Assembly: GCF_021134715.1 (NCBI RefSeq)
Contig: NC_060021.1
Location: forward strand, 9,208,501-9,272,500
Length of the DNA: 64,000 bases
Direction of reading: 5' to 3'
Source: Daphnia pulex
Taxonomy: Eukaryota > Arthropoda > Branchiopoda > Diplostraca > Daphniidae
The translations under genes and the position numbers were made by a program. The notes under the pieces were generated by a model that saw only the letters and a list, made by a program, of their open reading frames with translations, had not been told where the DNA came from and did no database searches. Positions 22,938 to 34,194 of the stretch are shown piece by piece; position 1 is the first letter of the stretch, and each line of letters starts with the position of its first letter.

Positions 22938-25900
22938 ATGCTAAGAATTCTGAGTAGGGTAGATAGTCTAGCTTGGAAAAATCGCTTGGGGCTTCAGTAC
23001 TCCTCCCGTTACGTGAGCAGGTCAATGTCTTCCAAGTGCACTGCTGGCATCATCATCATCGGTGATGAAATCACTAAAGGGAAGGTGGCAGATACCAATT
23101 CTCATTACGTTGCTCAGAAGCTCTACGCATTGGGGGTGGATGTCTGCAAAATATCTGTCATTCCAGATCAAGTGGATGTCATCGCTGAGGAAGTGGCCCT
23201 CTTCTCCAAGAAGTTCACCCATGTGGTCACAGCTGGGGGGATCGGTCCAACCCATGACGACATCACCTACCAGGCAATCGCTCATGGTCTGCAGCAGAGG
23301 CTGATCCTCCTGCCTGAGCTAGTTGAGCTCATCCAATCCCATTTCAAGATCCCCGCTCCATTAGATTATGATCCTCTCAACCCTCCCACATTTCCCTGCG
23401 ATGTAGAGACCAGCAGTTTCAATCCAGCTCTGAAGATGGCTCTAGTCCCAGCCTCTAGTCGATTGCACCACAGCAAAGGTCTGTCCGTGTTCCCCATGAT
23501 CCAGGTGGACAACGTGTACGTCATGCCGGGCATTCCGCAATACCTGAAGAGGTGCTGCCGGCACTTGGAAACGCTGGCCCGCAATCCCGACTGCGTCTTT
23601 CTCTCTCGCGAGATTTACCTGCAGGCGGACGAAGTCGGTCTGGCGCCGATTTTGAACGCCGCCGTCAAAGAATTCGCCTCTCACGTCTCGTTCGGTTCCT
23701 ACCCGGTCATAGGTCACAGCTACTACCGCACCAAGTTGACGATGGAATCGACCGATCCTGCCAGGCTGGACGCCGCTCACCAGCATCTATCGGCCGAGCT
23801 TCCAGCCGATTGCATCGTCCCTTACGATCCCCAGGCCATTGAGCGGGCACCGGAAGTCATACAAGATATCATCGACGGCCAGGGAGCCCATCACCGGGAG
23901 CTCCACGCTCCCATATCTAACGCCTATCAGGTGACGACAAAGTCTTTCCTTTTTCTTGTTTTAATGTAATCAGGCAGCCATAGGAGTTGGCCTCCCCTTC
24001 CTTTTTGTTTGTGCCGAACCCACCGGTAATAAGATGGAACGTCAGTCCCACAGCGATCATTTGCAAAAAGGCGATCCGGACGGGGCCACGCACGCGCCGC
24101 CACTTTTTTCCCCGGACATTGTGGCGCCTTTTTTTGTTTTATTAAATAATTCTTTATTGTTACTGGCAGTCGTTTTCTCTATTTAAAAAAATATTTGTAG
24201 TTCTTAAATTTCATTCCGTTTTATTTATTTTTACGTGTGTGTGTGTGTGACGGGGAGTTGGAACAAAGTAGATGCTCTCCTTCCTTTGCCACACCACCGT
24301 CGCTCGATAAGGAGCATGGCCTAAGGACTTTCCGTGCGGCCGGCATTGCCCTCTACTCTGACATTTCTGTGTTTGTTTGTTTGTTTTGTTTCGCATTAGG
24401 TCAAAAGCTCCTCCCACCCCACCCCACCCCGACCGGAACAGAAAAAAAGGCGACTCGTTTGTGTGTGTGTGTGTGTTACACTCAACCCAATCGATATTCG
24501 ATGTAAACACGCAACGAACTGTCCATCGAGTCTCCCCATTTTATGTAGAATACGTTCGCGTGTGCTTGTGTAGACGGACGTCAGCATTCCCTTTTTGTTT
24601 GAGGGGGGAAATATATCCTGGGGGTTGTTCTGGTTCATTTTGATAATTACTTGAACATGAAATTAATGTGAGATTTTTCTTTTTTTTCCCTGGAACCGGA
24701 CAGGTGATTGAGGAGTGCCTGTCTCGTTACGATCCGTCGGAGGTGTGCGTTTCGTTCAACGGCGGCAAGGACTGCAGCGCTCTGCTGCACCTCATCCACG
24801 CGGCGTGGATGACGGCCGCCGCTCGCCGTCGATCCTCCTCCTCCTCCTTTGTTTCGGGCCAGCCGTTGAGGTTGCGAGCTCTTTACATCCGCGGACAGGA
24901 CCCATTCCCCGAGATGGAACAGTTTATCGAGGATACGCGACAAAGGCAACTTTTCTCTCCTTCTTCTTCTTCTTTTTTGTGTGTGTTGGCCACCGTCTAC
25001 TTATGTAATACCATCACAACTCTGTGTGTGTCTCTCTCTCTACTCCCATCAGGATATCCTGGCCATTTTCCTCCCCTTTTTTTCTTTTCTTTCTACCCCC
25101 CTCCCCATTCGTGTGCTGTTGTTGGCGGCGTCATTCGCATTCACTCTCTTCTATATCCTCTGTCCTGTCAGTCTCTTACTCTAATTGATCCAATCCACTT
25201 CGCCAGGACCCCCCTCACCACCCTCTCCTCTTCAATCCCCCCCCCCCCTCCAACCCCTCCTCATCTCCTCTGGGCTACTATGTAGTGTACACCCATCTAC
25301 TGCTGCGTTTCAATTATCGATCGGATTTCGCTTGTGTCTTGGTCCAATCGATCCGAAGCTTTTGAACCGGGACACACACAGTTTCTGTCCGTCCATCTCT
25401 CCCCCCTTCCCCCCTTATTTTCTTGCTGGTCTAATCGTGAAAGAAAAATCCTTGAAAGGATTTTTTTTTTCTTTGGTTGGGGGTGGGGTTGGTCATTTTA
25501 ATAGTTGGCCATTTGGTTGTTTAGGTACGATTTGGAATTGTGGACCGTGGCGGGACCGGTGCGATCCGGATTGAAAATCGCGTTGGATGAGCATCCCGAA
25601 ATCAAGGCCATCCTCATGGGAACCAGACGCAGCGATCCTCACGCAGCCAATCTGCAGGCCTTTCAGGTGACTATCGCATCCCGAGGGCTCCGCCTTTTTT
25701 ATTTTATTTGTTCTTCTTCTTCTTTATCCCATTTTATTTTATTTTGATCATTTCGATTCGATTTGGAAATTGTTTCTGAATTTTTGATTGAAAAAGATTG
25801 GAATCTGGCGGCATATTGAATTGCGGACGCCTTTGAGAGTGATTCGGATGTTTCACTTTTTTTTATTTCAAAAAGGATGAGGATTGATGGATTTTTTGAT

Positions 25901-28900
25901 GGCTTGAAGCCACTCCTACTCCTGTCCCTTATCCCCTCCCCGCATATACAAGTAACGAACTTATGAACGAATGATGTGAATTTTGTTGTTGTTTTTCTTT
26001 TTTGGTCAACCAGCATAAGGGCCGCCGCCGCCGCTTGTTCCTCCTTTTCCTTCCGGCAGCAGTCCTCTCTAATCTTTATTGCTTTCCTAATCCGTATTAT
26101 TCTTTCATTCCGACAGTAGCGATTGCCTATTGTTTTCTCATTTGCTTTATTTATTTTTTCTTGTTCCTTTTTTTCGGGCGGTTTTTTTGTTATCTTTAGA
26201 TGACGGACGACGGCTGGCCGAGCGTGATGAGGGTGAGTCCCATTCTGGACTGGTCCTACCAACAGGTCTGGCTCTTCCTACGCCGACTCAGCCTCCCTTA
26301 CTGCAACCTTTACGATAGAGGGTAAGTTATCAGCACTCCATTCTCTTTTCTTTCTCTTCTTCTTCTTTTTTGGGCCGGGGTTTTGTTCGTTTGCCATTGC
26401 GCTTGTGTGATACGCCCCACTTCCTGCGCTCCGATAGAATGTGTGTGTGTGGACGTCCTTATATATTCTCGGTGGAATGATGATCAATGGTCGACACTGC
26501 CTACAAAAAGAAAAGGCAGGATCCCTTTTTCTTTTCTCTTTCCATTCAAGAAAAATGGTTCAGGACATTCCTCGATTTCTTCCAAGTTTTTCGTATTTCC
26601 CGCCTTTTGATTTTATTCTATTTTTTTTTGCGCCATAAAAAGTCCTGGCACCCCATCCGTTTTGAACCAGAGTTTTTTTTTTTTGAACAAGGACCCGGTT
26701 GAACAAGGAGCACTGAAGCCTTTGATTGCTCCTGTTGGTTCTTCCCTTTTATTTTTATTTTTTTTTTAACTTTTTCCACCACCACCCCTCCTCCATTTCC
26801 GCTTTTCATTTTTTTTTTTTTGTATTTCCTTCCGGATTTTTATCTATATATTTTTCCCACCCCCCGTTCTCGGAGGGGTGCCTCTCTCTCTCCGACCGCA
26901 CCCGTCCGTCGGTTCGATAAAAATCGCCTCGACAACATTGGGAGAGAGAGAGAGAGTGAGTTGGTGTATGCGCCGGAGTGTGTGTGTGGGTGTGTGTGGG
27001 GCGGGTGGAGCCACGTTGGCAATCGCCTACCTCAAGTCGTCAGAGGGGGGAGGAGGAGGAGGTAGGAACGACACACACACACACACACAGGGGCCCGGCA
27101 AGGAGCAAAGAGGAGAGAGAAAGGGAGGAGAGTAGGGGGGGTCCCGTTTCAGGAGTGTGACACAACACGACGACCAGTCAGTCAGTCAGTCAGTGAGCCG
27201 CTACGAGCTGGATCGGATGGTGTCTGATCCGCCTCCAATCTTCACTTGTTATTTTTCCGTCTTTTTTTAGTTTTTTCTCTCCCCCTCCCGGCTCTGGCCA
27301 TCTGTTACGTTTGGAGACATTCCGTTCCGTCCCGTCTCTTTTTTTTCTTCTCCCCATCTTCTTCCGGCTCTCATTTCCGGCCCTGTCAGCTGCCGCCAGT
27401 GAAAAATCGCTAATGAAATAATCCAGTCAGACATGGACACTGCCGTTTAACAAAGTTTCGACTTGGATCCGCCCGGAATTGTCGCTCCTGGTTGGATTGT
27501 TCCAAATTGGGGTCCTTTTTTCCCCTCGGCTGGATCGAAAGCGGATTGGAATTGTGTGCGGCCTGAATGAGTAGTAGCGACAGAGTGACGATCGGTCCGA
27601 GTGGATTGATGATCGGCGACGACGTCGACGTTGGTGTCGGTGTCGTCCGCGGAGGCGGAGGCGTCGTCGATCGGCGGACTCGATGAAGTGCGGATCAGCC
27701 GTTGAGCGCTACCTGGCCGCGCACGAGGTGGGCTGCTGCAGTTTGCTGGCCGGCACCAGTTTCATCGTCTTCATGACGCTCCTGCCGCTCATCATCGACC
27801 CCAGCGTCTTGACTTTTGTGCTGGACCTGGAGCCGGCCGCGTGCCTTACCGTCCACAGCGCCGCCCTCAACGGGACGTCCAACTGCACCTGGACGTCGTG
27901 CCAGCAGGGCTGCACCGTCGACATCTACAAGTGCTGGCACGTCAACGTCTCCTACCTACTGGCCGATCCGGCGCTGGCCGCCGAGCGGCTCCTGCCCGAT
28001 CCCTTCGTCTCCTTTTCCTCCTCGTCCTCAGCATCGCTAGAGCCTTACCCGTCGATGGCCATCCAGCAGCCGGCCCGCCTTTACCCCAATGTGGTGGGCT
28101 GCGGCTATCCGCCGGACGTCGACTGTGACCAGTTTTTCCGCGACTACTCGCGGACGGACGCGTTCGAGCGCACATTTCCCTGCTACGTCTCGATGACCGA
28201 TCCCAGCGTGGCCGTCGTCCACGTCGATCGCTTCCAGGCCGCCTGCCACCTGGCCGTCGGCTTCGCTCCGCTCCTCCTCTGCCTCGTCCTCAGCGTCTAC
28301 GTGTCCCTGAGGCTGCGCTGCCAGCGGCGCAGTCAATTGACGGCCAGGGCCGCCGGACTCATTTCGGCCGCCGCCTTGGCCGAGGAGCAGGCCCGTCGCA
28401 TCATCGAGTCTAAGCGCCGACTGGAAAGCCGCAAGCAATCGTGGCTCAATTCCTTCCGCCAGGATCGCGTCACTTCCTCGACGTCTGTGGCCTATTCGCC
28501 CACCTCCAGCTCGCCCAGCTCCGCCTCGTCCACTCGCGGATTCGAGGCGGTCGCCGCCCAGTTTCCGGCTGTCAGCGACGAGTACGGGGCCGTCGCCGGA
28601 CCGTCGCCCGATCCTGCCATCGTCGTCTCCGTCAGGAGGAAAGAGGGTCTGCAGCTGCAGTTGCATCGCTCCGATTTCCAGCAGCACGGCCAGCCACCGC
28701 TGAGACGGAACGCGACCGTTGATGATGGCGGGAGTGGTAGTAGTGCCGGCCAGTCGCCGTCGTCGTCATCGGCGATCCCGCAGGCATCCGGCGAGCTGTC
28801 GGGACCCGTTATTGCCTGTATTAGCTCCGCCCTGCTGCCACATTCGGTCCAGCCTCATCACTACGCCCCGTTGCCCCTTGATAGTCCAGAAGAGACGTGA

Positions 28901-31900
28901 CCCCCCACCCCCCTCAAAACCCAGTCCAGGCGACAGCTGGGCACGCCCAGCCCAGTCTGAGGGATTCTTTTGTCCAATAATTTGGTCTTGTTTCAAGTTT
29001 TCCTTGTCGAAAGGATAAAAAGAAGAAGAAACGAATGTTGTGTGACGCCGGGTGGCGGCGGCGGTGGAGGTGGTTGCAACAACAACAACAACAACCTCTT
29101 CTTTAAAGGGCCGGCGCGCTCCTGTTTTTTGGTGTCAGTCAAAGTCTCCAGTCCAGTGTCTGTTTGTTTCTTTGTTTCGGGACTCGTTAGTCCTCCTCGC
29201 CAACCGAAAACAAACAGTACCGTTGTTGTTGTTGCTGTTGCTGTTGTTGTTGTTGTCGTCAGAGCTTTTATTACCACTTTGCTACAAAGTTACTACCATA
29301 CCAATTGTTCCGTGTCCGGGGTTTTCTCCCCCAACTGTCCAGGCCGGACAAGAAAGGAGAAGAAGAAAAAACATTTCTAAACTTAAACCGGCCTGGGATT
29401 TCTTTTTATTTCGGACCCAACAACAACAACAACTTTGAACTCGTCCGCATACAACAGAGACGATTAAGCGTTTTTCTCGTGTGTCTGTGTGTGTGTGTGC
29501 GCGCGCGCGCTGTTTATGTGTGCGTGAGTTGTCCCGTGTATATATTTCGGGAGGCTCGGTTGTTGTTGTTGTTGTTGTTTCTTTTTTGGGGGGAGGGGAT
29601 TCGACATTTGAACAGCAACAAATCATTTCCCTTTTTATTTATTTATTTATCTACCGGAGAATCACGAAACCGCACACAAAGATGGCGCTGTTTGATTTAT
29701 TTCGTGATTTCATCGGACGAACGAGGGTGGTTGGGGAGAAGATGAATGTCGATGCTCGTCTGTTTGTTGTTGGCTTCTTTTTTTTTTTTTTGAAATTTTA
29801 AGACAGAGGAAAAACAAAGGAAAAATAATAATAATATTTGATGAGATGATTGTTTTTTGGGGGGTCCCGGGTTGCTGGGGATTTGTTTCATATACGCGTT
29901 GCGGTGCTATCGTTGTTGATTTGATTTGTTCATTGCTTTGGCCACTGATTTCACATTCGTCTCTTATCATCATTATATCTACCTATATTTGATAACACAT
30001 GCGGCTGCTCTATCGTGATGACATGACGGACAAATATAAATTATATCTTAAGAAAAAACAACAATTCAATTGGCCGCCTTTTTCTCTCTTGGGCAAATGA
30101 ATTGACCCCCACGATTGGTTTCGGTTGGTTGGTTGGTTTATTCGGTTGGTTAGTTGAAACAACCGTTCGATTCGTTATCGATCGTCGAGGAAATTTACGT
30201 ACGCATCGCAGACGTCGAGGACTCACGCAAGTTTTCGTGAGTGGCAGGGTCCGGTTCTGGGTGACTATTTAGTGATCAAGTCATCAACGGGAGCGACTTT
30301 TGGGCCTGGGTTGCGGCCGATGGCATGACCTTAGACCGTCCAGGAGTCAAACTCGACTCAGCCAGGAGCAAGAAGCGATCGATTTCATCGTCAGTCGGTT
30401 CCATCCCCCTCCCCCCCTCTCATTTCTATATCCTTTTTTTTTCTTTTGGGCTCCTGGAAGGAGCTCCTTCTCTTTTTTTTTCCCTTCTTGTATTGGCCGA
30501 CGTGCTCCTTGCGTGTGAAATATGAAAAAAAAAAAAAAAAAATGAGGAGTGTGTGTGTGTGTATGTGTGTCGAGGCTTGAAGTAGAGCGTGGAGGAAGTA
30601 GCCATAGGAGCGGGAGACTCTTCTTCTTTTATCCGGTGGTCCGTTCATGCGTGTCAGGTTTTTTTGGATGGAAAGAGAAAGGGCGAGTCCTCCTTCCCCT
30701 CTCTCTGCCACACCACCACCCCCGAGCTTTTTTTTCTTCTCCTTCCTTTTTCATACTTGATTATACTCGTTACCGACGCCTTGATCGGATTGTAGGCTCC
30801 ACCGCCAGGAGCTCCTAGAAACCAGACTATTTTTCTTTCTTTTTTTTCTTTTCATTTGGAGCGTGAGAAAATAGCGTCAAATCTTTTTTGAAAAAGCCTC
30901 TTAAAACCCTCCGATGAGCTACAAAACTCTCCTCGACGGTTATCGGTTAGCCAAAGGTTTTTTTTTCCGGTTGGCTCCTGATGACACAGACGATCGTGAA
31001 ATCTAGGAGGGGATCTTTTTCTCTCGTTCTCTCTCTCTCTCTCTGCAAATCCCTTTGCGTAAATAGATCATACGCCGAGCTGGGGTCCAAAAGCGGATCA
31101 AAAAGTGTCTCCTTGCTGCGCTCCTTGTGTCGGCTGTTTGTCGAGTCAGAACGTGGCCGCGTGAGAAAGTGCAAGACTTTGCCCGTACCCGGGGATCCGG
31201 GTATATCTTTTCGTGTGAAAACAAAAGAACAAAAAAATCGTCTACTCAATTTTGAGTTTCCTATTCTTTTTTCTTTTTTTTTTTTACTCCTGATTTTTTC
31301 TTTTTTGTTTTTCTTTTCTATTTATCTTGTCTTGTGCTCGTTGCTCGTTTCGGGGTTCGACTGCTGCAGACGAGATAACGAGATGAGACAGGAGCCTGGG
31401 AGGGTCGGGCCAACTGGCAACAGGTCCAATGGTCCGTGTGTGGGTCCCGAGTCACGATCACGCGCTCGATTGATCGCGTTAGCAACTATCACGTCGATCC
31501 CCTCACAAACCCCCCACCCCCACCCACCCAACTACTACACCCTACTTGTTTCGGCTCCTGGCTCCTTGGGACCCTCATAAAAGTCTCCTACCAGGAGCCT
31601 CCTCCTCCTTTCGGTGGCGCGGTGTGATGCCAATAAATAAAAAGGAGCCAAGTGCGTTGACAGCCGAGAGAACTGGTCCCCTGGACGTGTCACAGTCACT
31701 TAATAAATAATCTCATCTTTCTTCTCTCTTGTTGGGTGGGGGGGAATCTGCTCAGCTCCTTGTCATCTGCTAACGGACAGAAGGATCCTTGATTTCATTC
31801 ACTTAATCACCTGCCAGGAGCTCGTGATTGTCTTGACGAGTTGAAGGGATGAAAAGGAGAGCTCCTAACTCGGACACAAAAAAATAAAATAAAAAGGAAA

Positions 31901-32567
31901 CGGAAATATCCACCTTAAACAAAAAAAAGATGGCAGTCGTCAAGCTAAGGGAGAAGATGATGATGGCGGCCCATCTTGTTTGAATCTCTTCTGGCTCCTG
32001 ACTCTCCAGACCCTCCCATCTTATATATTCGGCCCGGTTCCGGCGATTTATTGCCGGACGATTTATGAGCCTCTCCGACCCCAAGAGTCGCATTGTTTTT
32101 TTTGGGTTTTGTTTTTATAAAAACCCGTGCGGTAGATCTGTACACGTCCGTCCGGTTGGGTCCGGCTGGGGCTTTTTTTTTTCTTTTCTCCCTTTCCCGG
32201 CTGGGTACTATAACGTTATATACAGGAGGGAAATGAAAACAAAACGAGTGGTGCTTACACAAAGACGGATTCCGTGTCCAGCTGCGTAGCGAATGGCCCC
32301 CTCTAACACACTCAACTGTTCACTACCGAGCAACTTATATCATTTTCTCTTTTCTCTATTTTTTTTGTTTTTTCTTCTTCTTTCATTTCGGGACCGAATG
32401 CTGCTGCTGCTGCTGCTGGCCAATGTAGATACACTTCGGTGGGCAACCGTGGCAATACCAAACCCAACGCGGCACTACGGGTGGTCGACCCTGGAACAGG
32501 ACTGGAAACCTACCGGCCGGCTTACTTACTACACGATTGCATGGCCGAACGGCAGGGCCGTTTGTAA
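22938..32567 (+). CDS. FLAD1: FAD synthase (FLAD1)
   Basis: FAD synthase transfers AMP from ATP to FMN to make FAD. Coding exons are 22938-23930, 24704-24945, 25525-25666, 26200-26321 and 32429-32567; they sum to 1,638 nt, about 545 residues (human FLAD1 587). Residues 34 to about 200 form the molybdopterin-binding-type domain, with [14 protein letters not shown] and [11 protein letters not shown]. The catalytic PAPS-reductase-like domain starts in exon 2 with [14 protein letters not shown] and continues through [24 protein letters not shown], the [12 protein letters not shown] segment and [10 protein letters not shown] to YTSVGN in the last exon. Residues 1-29 resemble a mitochondrial presequence, and an in-frame ATG at 23025 (residue 30) could make a cytosolic form. 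Intron 2 uses a GC donor (AAAG then GCAACT). Intron 4 is 6.1 kb and hosts a TipE-family gene on the same strand. Confidence 0.93.
23931..24703 (+). other. FLAD1 intron 1
   Basis: A GT-AG intron of 773 nt separating the molybdopterin-binding-type domain from the synthase domain. It contains CA/GT repeats near 24237-24250 and 24460-24475 and nothing else recognisable. Confidence 0.8.
24946..25524 (+). other. FLAD1 intron 2 with a GC-AG boundary
   Basis: The 579-nt intron must begin directly after ACGCGACAAAG for the frame to join DTRQR to YDLELW, and the next bases are GCAACT. No GT within reach preserves the reading. The acceptor is TTGTTTAG. This makes it a GC-AG intron, a rare but known U2-type class. 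Confidence 0.75.
25667..26199 (+). other. FLAD1 intron 3
   Basis: A GT-AG intron of 533 nt joining AFQ to MTDDGWP. It is AT- and T-rich with no feature I can support. The 187-codon minus-strand open frame overlapping it is low-complexity. Confidence 0.8.
27175..27194 (+). promoter_or_regulatory. Candidate initiator array upstream of the TipE-like gene
   Basis: Five tandem CAGT units produce repeated TCAGT strings, the arthropod initiator consensus. They lie about 490 nt upstream of the TipE-like start codon and follow a GA- and GT-rich stretch. They may mark a dispersed transcription start or be merely a small tetranucleotide repeat. Confidence 0.3.
27683..28900 (+). CDS. TipE/TEH-family sodium-channel auxiliary subunit, nested in FLAD1
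   Basis: This single-exon gene encodes 405 residues. TipE and TEH proteins are two-pass membrane subunits that raise expression of, and modulate, the insect Para voltage-gated sodium channel. TM1 covers residues 18-38 and ends LLPLIIDP, a TipE hallmark. The extracellular loop has [17 protein letters not shown] (close to TipE), three N-glycosylation sequons ([12 protein letters not shown]), and [17 protein letters not shown] followed by [12 protein letters not shown], the diagnostic second cysteine cluster. TM2 is near 187-209. The 195-residue cytoplasmic tail has a basic, Arg/Lys-rich helix after TM2, then long Ser/Pro-rich low-complexity sequence. The region is GC-rich with strong third-position G/C, unlike surrounding intron DNA. 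Which of tipE or TEH1-4 it matches needs a tree. Confidence 0.88.
   Translation: MKCGSAVERYLAAHEVGCCSLLAGTSFIVFMTLLPLIIDPSVLTFVLDLEPAACLTVHSAALNGTSNCTWTSCQQGCTVDIYKCWHVNVSYLLADPALAAERLLPDPFVSFSSSSSASLEPYPSMAIQQPARLYPNVVGCGYPPDVDCDQFFRDYSRTDAFERTFPCYVSMTDPSVAVVHVDRFQAACHLAVGFAPLLLCLVLSVYVSLRLRCQRRSQLTARAAGLISAAALAEEQARRIIESKRRLESRKQSWLNSFRQDRVTSSTSVAYSPTSSSPSSASSTRGFEAVAAQFPAVSDEYGAVAGPSPDPAIVVSVRRKEGLQLQLHRSDFQQHGQPPLRRNATVDDGGSGSSAGQSPSSSSAIPQASGELSGPVIACISSALLPHSVQPHHYAPLPLDSPEET
29473..29525. repeat. Alternating purine-pyrimidine GT/GC tract
   Basis: A GT repeat runs straight into five GC dinucleotides and then more GT-rich sequence. Such tracts favour Z-DNA. It lies about 580 nt downstream of the TipE-like stop codon. 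Confidence 0.6.
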
Positions 32568-34163
32568 GAAAAAGAAGAAGAAAAAGAAAGAAAGGAAAGA
32601 AGAAAATGATGTTCCATCTGCAATTTTCTCTTTTCCCTTGATGGGGTTCGTTGTGTCCGACAACGTTGTCAAATCAGGAAAAAATCCTTATTTTTTATTT
32701 TTTTTCCATTATTGAAAAAGACTAGTTAGTTTTTCTTTCGAATCGAGCTCGCCTTTTTCTACCATTGTGCAACGGAAAATACACACAGAAATAGTGCAGG
32801 ACACTCGAAACTGTCGAAATGTTTGCGCTCGATCGGTCGTGGGGGCGACTGAATTGGCGCCCAATTCAATTTCGGTTCGCATAATGTCGACGAATCAAAG
32901 TTGGCCACCCCTTGATTCCATTTCGGACTCTTGTCGCCTCAGAGTGTCAATAATGGAAACAAGAGGATCTAAGAAAAAAATAAAAAATAAAAGTAGGAGA
33001 ATAGGAGCCAGTTGAACAAGTTTTCTTTCGTTTCTTTTTCAAGATATTCACCAAAGCACCAGGCACCATCGTTGAATGTTGCAACCACCACCTACACTTA
33101 AAAGTTGGTCTAACTTGTTTTTCTTTATTTTTATTTCGAGAGGCTATACAGAGAGAGAGAGAACGACTTTCTCCTTGTTTTGTTATCTGATTTATTTTCC
33201 CTCTCTCGTTGGGGGGAGGGACAAGTTGCCTCTCGGCTTTTGTAGGATGACGAAACCCTCGTCGCCAAAGATGCCAAAAGAAGTGGACTCTGCTCCATAA
33301 AGGATATTACAAGCCCAACTGGGAAAGAAAAAAGGGGAAAAAAACAAAACAAAACAAAACGGAAACGGTCTAGATTGGATCAATGTCGACGGGGCTCGTC
33401 TATTACAAAACACGGCGTCTAGATCCGAATGGGAGGATATATATATATGGCACAGCTATTCTTCTTCGGCATCTTTTTATTATTGATTTTGATATTCATT
33501 CATTTTTTTCCCCCCGGCTGTTGTTGTTGTATGTTGGCTGAAACCAATCCAGACTTTTTTCTTTTTACCTCATCTTTTTTTTATTATTTTTATTTGTTTT
33601 TTAAAGAAATGGAGGGAAATATGAATTATGACTCCGGTAGCTTTTATTTTTGATCATCTCCATAACGGCGGAGAGGGGGAAAATATCCAGGGATATATAC
33701 AGCAGACATCGCGTTTTTTGTTGGCCGAATCAAATGGGGAATCGCAGCCTTGCAGTGTCTGGTTCTAATGATAATGATCTCGTTTCTCTTATTTCTTATA
33801 GATATCGCCGAGCTCCTTGTTTTCTTTTTCTTCCGCCCCAGTGATGTCCATTTCTTTTTCCTATTTGTTTTTTCTTCTTCTCCCTCCTGTTTTTATCGTG
33901 TTGTTACTTTTGATGTTCAATTGCTATACGTTTGGCGGAGGCGGTAGCGGTGGCGGTCGGTCGGTCGGTTGTTGTTCCAAGTCTTCTAATACTCTGTCTG
34001 CGTTGTGTGTGTGCTGTGCTGTGCTGGTGCAACTAGGGCGGATCGTCTACAGATGACGACCAAGGGCGTTGTTCGGATCCGGATCGATATATGTCACCGC
34101 ATTCAACCTCTCCTTCTCCTCCTACTCTCTTTGCCACCTCCTTTTCTATTTCCCGTAATACGT

Positions 34164-34167
<4 letters not shown>

Positions 34168-34194
<27 letters not shown>
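34168..34194. repeat. GA microsatellite
   Basis: About 13 GA units on the plus strand. Such tracts can bind GAGA-type factors in insects; here there is no nearby gene start to support a role. Confidence 0.75.

Larger units (their letters stand above)
26322..32428 (+). other. FLAD1 intron 4, host of a nested gene
   Basis: This 6.1-kb intron joins LYDRG to YTSVGN. It contains the TipE-like gene at 27683-28900, GT/GA microsatellites near 26950-27130, an alternating GT/GC tract near 29480-29512, and a dense cluster of AGGAGC/GCTCCT motifs at 30.4-32.0 kb. The acceptor at 32428 is preceded by a (CTG) repeat (32400-32418) instead of a continuous pyrimidine tract. Confidence 0.8.

Noticed and set aside
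24947..25285. Read-through extension of FLAD1 exon 2
   Set aside because: The sequence after 24945 becomes low-complexity Ser/Leu/Pro-rich and replaces conserved FLAD1 residues that are found intact in the exon at 25525.
25699..26262. 187-codon minus-strand open frame
   Set aside because: It lies mainly in FLAD1 intron 3 and is Lys/Glu-rich low-complexity sequence with no domain.
28037..28687. 216-codon minus-strand open frame within the TipE-like gene
   Set aside because: It is an antisense shadow caused by strong G/C third-position bias; only the plus frame shows TipE motifs and membrane segments.
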